Shown: in pieces, positions 1-5,964 of the stretch
Layout of the letters: the number at the start of each line of letters is the position of its first letter
Numbering within the stretch: the first letter of the stretch is position 1
Origin: JAKACA01 sp049510975
GTDB taxonomy: Bacteria > Actinomycetota > Acidimicrobiia > Acidimicrobiales > Bog-793
Length of the DNA: 64,000 nucleotides
Reading direction: 5' to 3'
Assembly: GCA_049510975.1 (NCBI GenBank)
Contig: JBEKYM010000025.1
Span: forward strand, 1-64,000
Translations under genes and position numbers: made by a program
The notes under the pieces: model-generated
Databases searched by the model: none
The model's input: the letters and a program-made list of their open reading frames with translations, nothing else
Told to the model about the DNA's origin: nothing

Positions 1-514
1 CCAACGGGAACGGCAAGCCCTCGCCCACGGGGATCGGTCTGTCGTACACGGTCTCGCGGCCCGTGATGTCCGCTCTTGCCTCATCCGGCCCCACCTGTGG
101 TTGCAGCCGATACGGTCCCCAGACCTGGCGCTGGATCGCTTCGAGGTTGGGGGCCGATGGAGTCTGAGCGATCAACTTTTCATCCCGGCGGCGGAAATGA
201 TCGTCACGGATCGTCACGACGAGCTTGTCCAACTGCCCCAGATCGGCCGGACCGACCAGCATGACGCGCAGGGTGAGTCGCTCGCCGACGCCGCCGGACG
301 GACTCATCGCTTCGCAGGACACTTGAAAGCGAGGGGTGAGCTCAGAGTGCCGACGACCTTGCTCAATCCCTACAAGGGCGTTCGCCGCCCGGTTGGCCTC
401 CGTCGCTGCGCTATGAGCCTCTGAAGACGAAGACCTCGATATCCACGCTGCCCAGGCAGCCGCCGCGGCGGCTGCGATCGATCCGATCGCTCCGGCGGCT
501 TCCCAGGCGTCCAT
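1..514 (-). CDS. Membrane-anchored hypothetical protein (3' end outside window)
   Basis: An open frame of 171 codons runs on the minus strand from an ATG at 514-512 to the window edge without a stop. The first 25 or so residues form an Ala-rich hydrophobic segment (EAAGAIGSIAAAAAAAWAAW) followed by Arg and Ser residues, so a single N-terminal membrane anchor with a cytoplasmic soluble domain is likely. The rest is charged and of ordinary composition, with stretches such as LRVMLVGPADLGQLDKLVV that look like beta-strands of a folded domain. Small one-pass proteins of this design are common in actinomycetes and mostly unnamed. I do not recognise the domain. A GAGAG-like ribosome site lies upstream. 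Confidence 0.6.
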   Translation of the reverse strand, partial: MDAWEAAGAIGSIAAAAAAAWAAWISRSSSSEAHSAATEANRAANALVGIEQGRRHSELTPRFQVSCEAMSPSGGVGERLTLRVMLVGPADLGQLDKLVVTIRDDHFRRRDEKLIAQTPSAPNLEAIQRQVWGPYRLQPQVGPDEARADITGRETVYDRPIPVGEGLPFPL

Positions 515-1074
515 GAGAGGTTGCTCTCTACCTGTAGGAACCACGCGTCGGGCGAGACGCCTGCGGACTGACGTCAGCGCGCTGAAGCCACGTCACTATC
601 GAAGCTTGGTCGTTCGCTACGACCTCGTCATCGTTAGCGAACGCAGCGCCGATCCGATTCGGACGCGATCGAGTGGGGCGCGCCATGCCGTGGAGCCTAC
701 GATCCGACAACTCGCCGCCCGGCGGGTTGTCCATCCGCCTGACCATCGATGGCGGCAGCATGATCAGACGCAGCGATGGTCAGCAGACGGATCACGCAAC
801 GTAAGCAAATGCGGTGGGGTGCTGAGTCCCGGGCTGGACCGACGTCACACCCCTGTCAGCGTGGAGACGCGAGCTCGAAATTGGCTGGCTGGTTCGCGGA
901 ACCTTGAGCGACCCTGCGGTCCACGCGGGCTTGCGCTGCCGCCAGTGTGCGCCTGCAATGAGGCAACTCGTCCCAACGTAGGATCAGTCTCGACGGTCTC
1001 GTCGGCTGTCTCTTGGAAGCCCTCGACGGCACTCGCCGTCTGCTCAGTCCCCGTTGAACGCGCACCCATGGAGC
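515..1074. other. Gene-poor stretch of about 560 bases
   Basis: No convincing gene is seen between the divergent hypothetical protein and the vapB45-like gene. The short frames present have no recognisable domain and atypical Arg/Ser-rich composition. The stretch contains the inverted repeat at 611-643 and one copy of the motif TTGTCCATCC (727-736) that recurs twice downstream of the toxin gene. Confidence 0.5.
611..643. repeat. Inverted repeat, 9-bp arms
   Basis: CGTTCGCTA at 611-619 is perfectly complementary to TAGCGAACG at 635-643 with a 15-base spacer. It lies in the gap between two divergent genes and may be an operator or a hairpin. No U-run follows on either strand, so a simple terminator is less likely. 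Confidence 0.5.
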
Positions 1075-1809
1075 ATGATGACACTGGAGGTGGTGAAGAC
1101 GCCGAAGCACGACATCAGGTTTGACCTTCCCCTGTACACGGTTGCCGAGGCGGCTCGGGCACTCGACGTTCCACCGACAACCCTGTCAACCTGGGCATTC
1201 GGCTACGTACGCAAGCCAACAGGGCGGCGAGAGCATCGCGGTGAGCCGGTCGTGACAGCGTTCCCGGGGCCCCAAGGGCCCCGCATTCCGTTCGTGGGCT
1301 TGGCCGAGGGAATGGTTCTCGCCGCATTCCGGCAGTCTGGCGTCTCGCTGCAGCGGGTGCGACCGGCTCTGTCGGTTCTCGCGAGCGACATCGGCATCGA
1401 GCATGCACTGGCATCGAAGCGCTTGTACACGGACGGCGCAGAGTTGCTGTTCGATCATGCGGCGCAACTGGCTGGCGATGAGGGCGACGCCGTACGCGAG
1501 CTCGTGGTCATCCGAAGCGGTCAACGAGTGTTCTCGGCGATCATCGAGGCGTACCTGCGTCGCATCGATTACAGCAGCGACGGTTACGCGCGGCTGATCA
1601 GGCTTCCGGCATACGAACGAGCTGAGGTCGTAGCCGACCCCGACCGGGCCTTCGGCCAACCGATCTTCGCTCGCGGCGGGGCCCGCGTCAGCGACGTGCT
1701 CGACCGGTTCTGGAGCGGCGACGACATCCAGACGCTCTCCGAGGAGTTCGGGATACCGAAGCCCGAGATCGAGGACGTTCTGCGTGCCGCATCCCGTCGA
1801 GCTGCCTGA
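1075..1809 (+). CDS. vapB: DUF433 / VapB45-type antitoxin
   Basis: This 244-residue protein resembles the antitoxin of the Rv2018-Rv2019 (VapBC45) pair of Mycobacterium tuberculosis. Near residues 21-40 a MerR-like helix-turn-helix begins (YTVAEAARALDVPPTTLSTW), and the C-terminal 40 residues form a DUF433 winged helix (VLDRFWSGDDIQTLSEEFGI). Such antitoxins bind their own promoter and wrap the toxin. The reading frame overlaps the next gene by 26 bases, which is typical of translationally coupled toxin-antitoxin pairs. I take the ATG at 1075; a second ATG follows at 1078, and a TTG at 1054 is possible. No strong ribosome site is visible. The family call comes from recalled motifs and gene order, not a search. 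Confidence 0.75.
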   Translation: MMTLEVVKTPKHDIRFDLPLYTVAEAARALDVPPTTLSTWAFGYVRKPTGRREHRGEPVVTAFPGPQGPRIPFVGLAEGMVLAAFRQSGVSLQRVRPALSVLASDIGIEHALASKRLYTDGAELLFDHAAQLAGDEGDAVRELVVIRSGQRVFSAIIEAYLRRIDYSSDGYARLIRLPAYERAEVVADPDRAFGQPIFARGGARVSDVLDRFWSGDDIQTLSEEFGIPKPEIEDVLRAASRRAA

Positions 1810-2191
1810 CCTCTTCATCGATCGCAGCCTTGGACGGATCGTCGTACCGCGTCTCTTGCGCGAGGCCGGCCTCCGATTGACCACGCTGGCCGAGCGGTAC
1901 GGCATTCCTCAAGACGAGCTCGTCACCGACGAACGTTGGCTCGAGGACGCCGGGCTGCGGGGCGAGGCGGTTTTCATGAAGGATGCCCGTGTTCGCTACA
2001 ACGCCGCCGAGAAGCTGGCGATCACAAGATTCGCTGTCCGATGCTTCTGCCTCTCGCGTCAGGACCTTGCGGCTGCCGCCATGGCCGATCGGTTTCTCTA
2101 CAACCTGGAGCGGATCGCAGCGGCATGCGACGAACGGGGGCCGTTCTTGTATGCAGTCCACGAACGCCGCATCGACCGGCTCCCACTTTGA
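1784..2191 (+). CDS. vapC: VapC45-type PIN-like toxin
   Basis: This 135-residue protein has the PIN-like arrangement of the VapC45 group: an early strand with an acidic residue (LFIDRSLG, Asp13), then TDERWLEDAG and a central basic strand VFMKDARVRY, with helical C-terminal segments. PIN-domain proteins are metal-dependent ribonucleases, and here the activity would be restrained by the preceding DUF433 antitoxin. The GTG start lies 26 bases inside the antitoxin gene. The protein is a full-length match to the roughly 138-residue family. The pair sits next to a tRNA scar and an integrase remnant, consistent with arrival on an integrative element. The assignment rests on partner, size and motifs. 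Confidence 0.72.
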   Translation: MPHPVELPDLFIDRSLGRIVVPRLLREAGLRLTTLAERYGIPQDELVTDERWLEDAGLRGEAVFMKDARVRYNAAEKLAITRFAVRCFCLSRQDLAAAAMADRFLYNLERIAAACDERGPFLYAVHERRIDRLPL

Positions 2192-2229
2192 GGATCAATG
2201 CCGCGGGTTGCCGTGCTGCCCGGGAGCGG

Positions 2230-2270
2230 TTGTCCATCCTTTTGTCCATCCATTCGGACGAGATGGACAG
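2230..2270. repeat. Repeated TTGTCCATCC motif
   Basis: TTGTCCATCC occurs at 2230-2239 and again at 2242-2251, twelve bases later. An imperfect inverted copy (GATGGACA, 2262-2269) follows, and another direct copy lies at 727-736. The copies bracket the toxin-antitoxin genes and stand beside the integrase remnant. They could be recombinase arm sites or an operator. Confidence 0.4.
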
Positions 2271-2360
2271 ATTCCGTCGCACGAGCTGGACGGCTCACCC
2301 CCTCTGAACAGCCAGAACACCACGGAGGCGAACCACGTGGACACCCCTGTTCGCTCTTTC

Positions 2361-2401
2361 AAGGTGGTAGCACGGGTTCGAATCCCGTTGGGGGTGCTCC
2401 A
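2361..2401 (+). other. tRNA 3'-end fragment, probable attachment-site scar
   Basis: A perfect T-arm is visible: stem ACGGG (2372-2376), loop TTCGAAT (2377-2383), stem CCCGT (2384-2388), followed by TGGGGGTGCTCCA ending at 2401. The 70 bases upstream contain no matching acceptor 5' strand, D-arm or anticodon arm, so this is only the 3' part of a tRNA gene. Such 3' ends are the usual crossover sites of tyrosine integrases. The start of an integrase gene 130 bases downstream supports reading it as an att site. Confidence 0.65.
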
Positions 2402-2410
2402 AGTCCCGGT

Positions 2411-2438
2411 CGGCGGGGGCTTGCCCAGTCCCCCGCCG
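2411..2438 (+). terminator. Strong hairpin just after the tRNA scar
   Basis: CGGCGGGGG (2411-2419) pairs perfectly with CCCCCGCCG (2430-2438) around a 10-base loop. It stands ten bases after the tRNA 3' end and could be the remnant of the tRNA terminator, although no T-run follows. Confidence 0.45.
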
Positions 2439-2532
2439 ATCCGGCAATCCGCGTCCGGACCAAGTTCGGATCAAATCTGCGCCCCACCCGCTCGCTACCG
2501 TCGTCGTCCGTCAGCGATCCCGAGGAAGGGCT

Positions 2533-2631
2533 GTGAGCGGGTCGGTGCGACGCAACGGCGAGGGTCGGTGGCAGGTTCGTGAGGACCTCGGACCGGTCAC
2601 AGGCCACCTTCGCCTTCAGTCCTCGCCCTGA
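2533..2631 (+). pseudogene. N-terminal remnant of a tyrosine integrase
   Basis: A GTG at 2533 is preceded by an ideal ribosome site (GAGGAAGGG) and opens a 32-residue frame that begins SGSVRRNGEGRWQVREDLGP. This is the characteristic opening of actinobacterial phage-type integrases, where a Gly/Arg-rich start leads into W-x-V-R and a strand ending in D-x-x-T-G. The frame then drifts into HLRLQSSP and stops at 2629-2631; nothing like the remaining 350 residues or the Arg-His-Arg-Tyr catalytic set follows. The gene is therefore broken. Its position beside the tRNA 3' scar is the normal layout of an integrated element. The call is from motif memory only. Confidence 0.55.
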
Positions 2632-2744
2632 ACCGTCGGTTCGGGTCAGCCGCGCCACCACCGAGGCCAGGTGTTCGGTCTGAAGCGTTCAGGGTTCGGG
2701 ACCGCCCCAGTCAGCACTTGGCGGGCGCATGCTCAGGTACTCAC

Positions 2745-2750
2745 TAGCGT
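2745..2750 (+). promoter_or_regulatory. Leaderless -10 box for the NTF2-like gene
   Basis: TAGCGT ends six bases before the ATG at 2757, and no ribosome site is present. This is the spacing expected when transcription starts at the start codon. The same TANNNT-N6-start arrangement recurs at 20761, 23257, 50527 and (minus strand) 49291. Confidence 0.4.
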
Positions 2751-2756
2751 GATGCA

Positions 2757-3191
2757 ATGGGCATCAATGAGTCAGTCCCGGATGCCGGATTTCACCAACC
2801 TCGGGACCTCATCGATGCCTTCGCGGAGGCGCTGAACGCCAAGGATGCGGAGGGTCTCGGGAAGCTGTTTTCCGAAGACGCCGAGTTTGTCAACGTCCGG
2901 GGAGCGCGCATGCTCGGGCGTCAGGGCATCATCGAGGGCCACGCAATGTCGTTTTCGGGTCCACTGGCGGGAAGCACATTTGAGTTCCACTCAATCTCCG
3001 AACTGCCCGTCACGCCCGAGGTGACAGTGGTCCACGCACACTGCGTTCGTGATCGACTCCCTGATGCTCCTCCGACGACAGGGCCAAAGGTGTCGACAGT
3101 TCTCCAGCTTGTCGCTCGACGCGGGCTGAAGGGATGGCAGGCCGTTGCAGCCGCCAATGTCCCCGAGACGCCTCCCGCCGGGCCTTCCTGA
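2757..3191 (+). CDS. SnoaL/NTF2-like (SgcJ/EcaC-type) protein
   Basis: This 144-residue cytoplasmic protein has the layout of the NTF2-like superfamily: an N-terminal helix carrying LIDAFAEALNAKDAEGLGKLFSEDAEFVNVRGARMLGR-type features (helix, then the DA-x-F-V strand), a glycine-rich turn, and C-terminal strands VVHAHCVRDR and LQLVARRGLKGWQAVAAAN. Family members are small cone-shaped barrels used as isomerases, cyclases or ligand-binding domains. Which activity applies here cannot be told. It stands alone after the integrase remnant, seems to be leaderless, and has no operon partner. Confidence 0.7.
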   Translation: MGINESVPDAGFHQPRDLIDAFAEALNAKDAEGLGKLFSEDAEFVNVRGARMLGRQGIIEGHAMSFSGPLAGSTFEFHSISELPVTPEVTVVHAHCVRDRLPDAPPTTGPKVSTVLQLVARRGLKGWQAVAAANVPETPPAGPS

Positions 3192-3553
3192 GCTCACGGA
3201 CACCCGACCCTGCTTCAGTTCGCCGGCTCAGGACGCGCCATAACGACGCGCGAATCGTCCGTGAGCGCGTTGAAGGACACGTAAATATTCGGCGATCTGC
3301 GCACGAGGAGCTCCACCGAGTCGGATCCCAGAATGCGCACCGGAACGGCAAGCGAGAACGCCACCGACCGCCGGATACCTGTGGCGGGTTCCGGCAAGCT
3401 ACTCCTCAGGTGCTTGCATTCGCGAGCACCTCATCTCGTCTTCTCCGACGTGACGCTGAGCTCAGAAACCGCCTTCACTTCAACGCGTCGAGCCCGTAAT
3501 CTAAAGCGGTGAGCGGACCAAGGTGGTTCCGTGCTTCAGAGGGGGTGTCTTCG
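3192..3553. other. Stretch of about 360 bases without a clear gene
   Basis: The only candidate is a 60-codon minus-strand frame (3215-3397) that begins with TTG behind a GAGGAG sequence and reads plausibly (ILGSDSVELLVRRSPNIYVS), but I recognise no family and the start codon is weak. A short T-rich, lower-GC patch around 3410-3480 may hold the promoter of the secreted protein at 3554. Confidence 0.3.
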
Positions 3554-3940
3554 ATGACCATCAGTCGCTATCGCCGCGCTGCTGCTGTACTGCTTGTGCT
3601 CGGGGTCGCCGGCATCGGTATCGCTTCGACGGTGTCGGCCGCGTCGGCCTCCGCCACCGCGACCACACCCAAGCTGGCCATACAACCCAGCAAGATCTAC
3701 TACCCCTGCAGCGAAGGCAACGTCACGTTTTCCGTGAGTAACTTTGCCGCCGACTCCTCCGTCGACCTGTATTTCGGGTCGACCAAAGTCCTCGACTTCG
3801 CAGTCATTGACACCGATTCCACCGGTTCTGGAAGCGCCGTTGTGAGCTTCAGCGACTACTACGCGGGTCTCTACAAAGTCTACGCCACCGATGGGAGCCT
3901 CAAAGCCTCCAAGAGCCTGACCGTCAGCGAGTGCCCATGA
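3554..3940 (+). CDS. Small secreted protein with one disulfide pair
   Basis: The ATG at 3554 opens a 128-residue protein with a classic Sec signal peptide: a basic start (MTISRYRR), a hydrophobic core (AAAVLLVLGVAGIGIA) and an AxA-type cleavage region (STVSAASASA) near residue 28-34. The mature part of about 95 residues is rich in Ser, Thr and Tyr, predicted beta, and has two cysteines, one near its start (YYPCSEGN) and one at its end (SECP), as if a disulfide closes an Ig-like sandwich. I do not recognise the family. An upstream GTG at 3509 in the same frame would put 15 extra residues before the signal and is less likely. The gene is followed by an inverted repeat. Confidence 0.6.
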   Translation: MTISRYRRAAAVLLVLGVAGIGIASTVSAASASATATTPKLAIQPSKIYYPCSEGNVTFSVSNFAADSSVDLYFGSTKVLDFAVIDTDSTGSGSAVVSFSDYYAGLYKVYATDGSLKASKSLTVSECP

Positions 3941-3975
3941 CACTCATATTTCATGAGGCTGCATGATTGAGTGTC
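3939..3975 (+). terminator. Hairpin after the secreted-protein gene
   Basis: GACACTCA (3939-3946) pairs perfectly with TGAGTGTC (3968-3975), and CATG elements within the loop can pair further. It begins at the stop codon of the preceding gene and is a probable terminator without a U-tract. Confidence 0.5.
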
Positions 3976-4174
3976 CGAACAGTCTTCGACGGGGTCTGCG
4001 GACAACGCTGAGGAACCTGCGGCGGTGAGACCGTGGCTGGCGGAACAGGTGTTCACGGGTTCTCCGTTTCGCGCCACCGGGGGCCAGCAGAGATCCAGTC
4101 CGCCTTCTCCCGACAAGAAGCACGAGAGCCGGTCGGGTCACCCATTCAGCCAGCGGTCACGGTACCCCGGGGAT

Positions 4175-5287
4175 TCAACCCGACTGTTCGGGGGCGGGTG
4201 CTCCCACCCATCTCGCCTCCACTCGGCCTAGCCGCCAATAGGCGACGGCCACCACCCAGACCACAACGAACAGGCCGGCGATGAGAAACCCGGCCTTGTT
4301 GATGTCGAAGTTGGCCATGAGGCGCCAGAAGCCGCCGTGTACGTGCAGTTCGGCTGCCAGGACGCCGAGAATCTCGACGGTTCCGATGAGGAAGGCCACC
4401 GAGATCGACAGTCCGGTGATGACGAGGTTGTAATAGACCTTGCGGACCGGACGAGCGAAGGCCCAGCCATAGGCGAAGTTCATGAAACAGCCGTCGAGGG
4501 TGTCGAACAAGGTCATTCCGCCGGAGAACAGCAGCGGGAGCGACAACACGGCGAACCACGGAAGACCCTCCGTCGCCGCCGCGGCGGTGGCGGCGAGCAG
4601 CAGTACTTCGGTGGCGGTGTCGAAGCCGATGCCAAAGACAAGGCCGACGAAGTACATGTGCCAGGCCTTGGCAATCGATCCCATCCACCGGCCGAAGAAG
4701 CGCCACATCAAGCCACGCGCTTGCAGCTGACGCTCGAGCTCCTCCTCGTCGAACTCACCGCGGCGCATTCCCCGGAAGACCTTCAGGATGCCGGCGAGAA
4801 CCACGAGATTCAGCAGGGCGATGAGATACAAGAAGCCGGCGGCCAGCGACGTCCCGATGACGCCGCCGAGCGTTTCGAAGCCCGAGTGCGGATCGACCAC
4901 GGCGCCGAACACCGCCCGGGCGGCGATCGAGAGCCCAACGCCCGCCGCCATGACGACCGAGGAGTGTCCGAGGGCGAAGAAGAAACCCGTACCGAGCGGC
5001 CGCTGGCCGTCGGCCATCAGCTTGCGCGTGGTGTTGTCGATGGCCGAGATGTGATCGGCGTCGAAGGCGTGGCGGGCACCGAGCGTCCAGGCGGTGAAGG
5101 CGACTCCGACTCCCAGTCCGAGACCCTGAAAACGGAAGTGATGCGGTGCGATGGCGAACAGAAAGAGGCCCCAACCGAACAGGTTGAGAGCCAGGACGAC
5201 AGCGCCCATCGAAGTGAGGCGGAGCCACTCCGACCCGCTCAGGTCGCCGTTGCCGTTCTGACCTACGCGGTGATCGGTCTTGGACAT
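4175..5287 (-). CDS. NiCoT-family nickel/cobalt transporter
   Basis: This 370-residue integral membrane protein has the signature of the HoxN/NixA (NiCoT) family: HAFDADH at residues 73-79 in the second membrane segment (the HX4DH metal-binding motif), then LGHSSVV, FDTATE and LFDTLDGCFM in later segments, with eight or so predicted helices. These permeases import Ni(II) or Co(II). The upstream cobalamin riboswitch argues for cobalt as the physiological substrate, since B12 would switch off uptake of its own metal. The ATG at 5287 has a strong ribosome site (GGGAGGA, eight-base spacing); a longer frame reaching 5461 runs through the riboswitch and is not the gene. The ArsR-type gene is divergent. 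Confidence 0.9.
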   Translation of the reverse strand: MSKTDHRVGQNGNGDLSGSEWLRLTSMGAVVLALNLFGWGLFLFAIAPHHFRFQGLGLGVGVAFTAWTLGARHAFDADHISAIDNTTRKLMADGQRPLGTGFFFALGHSSVVMAAGVGLSIAARAVFGAVVDPHSGFETLGGVIGTSLAAGFLYLIALLNLVVLAGILKVFRGMRRGEFDEEELERQLQARGLMWRFFGRWMGSIAKAWHMYFVGLVFGIGFDTATEVLLLAATAAAATEGLPWFAVLSLPLLFSGGMTLFDTLDGCFMNFAYGWAFARPVRKVYYNLVITGLSISVAFLIGTVEILGVLAAELHVHGGFWRLMANFDINKAGFLIAGLFVVVWVVAVAYWRLGRVEARWVGAPAPEQSG

Positions 5288-5317
5288 TCGAGCGATCCTC
5301 CCTTTCTCCGAGGGTTC

Positions 5318-5456
5318 GGCACGTCGACGGAGCAGGCAGGCGACCGGGCTTGTCCTCTTCAAAGAGGCTTGACCGTTGCGGGACAGTGCCGGACTCTCAC
5401 CGGACTTCGCTGAGCTACTCGTCACCCCGAACTGTCGAGGTGCGAGGCAACCTAAG
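5318..5456 (-). promoter_or_regulatory. Cobalamin riboswitch
   Basis: Read on the minus strand, the leader of the transporter gene contains the core of the B12 riboswitch: GAAGTCCGGTGAGAGTCCGG, then CACTGTCCCGCAAC and GGTCAAGCC, and later CCCGGTCGCCTGCC, in the usual order and spacing. The 3' end lies about 30 bases before the ribosome site. Binding of adenosyl- or aquocobalamin would be expected to reduce expression of the transporter. Boundaries are approximate. Confidence 0.85.
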
Positions 5457-5479
5457 GGCAAAACGAGAGAACGTCAAGC

Positions 5480-5495
5480 CTGATCAGTTGATCAG
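5480..5495. promoter_or_regulatory. Palindromic operator, probably for the ArsR regulator
   Basis: CTGATCA-GT-TGATCAG is a perfect palindrome of seven-base arms with a two-base spacer. It lies between the riboswitch and the arsR start and abuts GATATT (5495-5500), a candidate -10 of the regulator. Symmetric AT-containing operators of this size are typical for ArsR/SmtB repressors. It could control both divergent genes. Confidence 0.6.
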
Positions 5496-5524
5496 ATATT
5501 CCGGACGTCTGGCAGACTGTTGCC

Positions 5525-5884
5525 ATGCATCTGGTTCCCGCTGAGCGCGCCCACCGCAGGATCATCGACGGCGACAAGGTCTGTGAAGCCATCGGGAGCC
5601 TGGATGACCCGGCGACTCTCCGAAGCTGGGCACGACGGTTCGCCGTGGTGGGCGACCCCACTCGGCTGCGTTTACTGGTCTGCATCCACGCGGCTGGACC
5701 GATCAGTGTCTCCGACCTCGCCGTGGCTGCCGACCTCAACGAGGACACCGTCTCGCAGACGCTTCGCTTTCTCCGAGCAAGCCAGAGCGTGGTCGGTGAG
5801 CGAGAAGGGCGGGTGATCCGCTACCGGCTCGCCGACCTCGCCATCCAGCAGCTCGTTGAACTGGTTCGGACGAACGCAACGTAG
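5525..5884 (+). CDS. ArsR/SmtB-family metalloregulator
   Basis: This 119-residue protein has the winged-helix of the ArsR family: FAVVGDPTRLRLL (residues 40-52), a recognition helix in VSDLAVAADLNEDTVSQTLRFL and the wing GEREGRVIRYRLAD. Family members repress metal-transport genes until metal binds. The usual alpha-3 Cys pair is absent, and the C-terminal helix lacks the His/Asp set of NmtR, so metal ligands, if any, must come from the N-terminus (His2, His10) and the central Cys-Ile-His. It is divergent from the cobalt/nickel transporter and convergent with the copper ATPase, so it most likely senses Co/Ni and acts at the palindrome at 5480-5495. Confidence 0.85.
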   Translation: MHLVPAERAHRRIIDGDKVCEAIGSLDDPATLRSWARRFAVVGDPTRLRLLVCIHAAGPISVSDLAVAADLNEDTVSQTLRFLRASQSVVGEREGRVIRYRLADLAIQQLVELVRTNAT

Positions 5885-5901
5885 GGACGGGACAGTCCTT
5901 C

Positions 5902-5916
5902 GGACCTGGAAGGTCC
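5902..5916. terminator. Short hairpin between convergent genes
   Basis: GGACCT-GGA-AGGTCC is a perfect six-base stem with a three-base loop between the ends of the ArsR and CopA genes. It may act as a bidirectional terminator, though no clear T-run follows. Confidence 0.4.
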
Positions 5917-5964
5917 AACTCGATTCTCCCTGTCAGGCTGTCGGCGCAGGCGCGGCCTGGTCAC

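Noticed and set aside
845..1084. Minus-strand frames of about 80 codons upstream of the antitoxin
   Set aside because: Two frames overlap each other, have no ribosome site and show no protein-like pattern.
2322..2401. Complete tRNA gene
   Set aside because: Only the T-arm and 3' end can be folded; no acceptor 5' strand, D-arm or anticodon arm precedes it.
4337..5413. Plus-strand open frame of 358 codons opposite the NiCoT gene
   Set aside because: It mirrors a gene with clear NiCoT motifs, is Glu/Gly/Arg-rich and has no domain; a codon-bias shadow in high-GC DNA.
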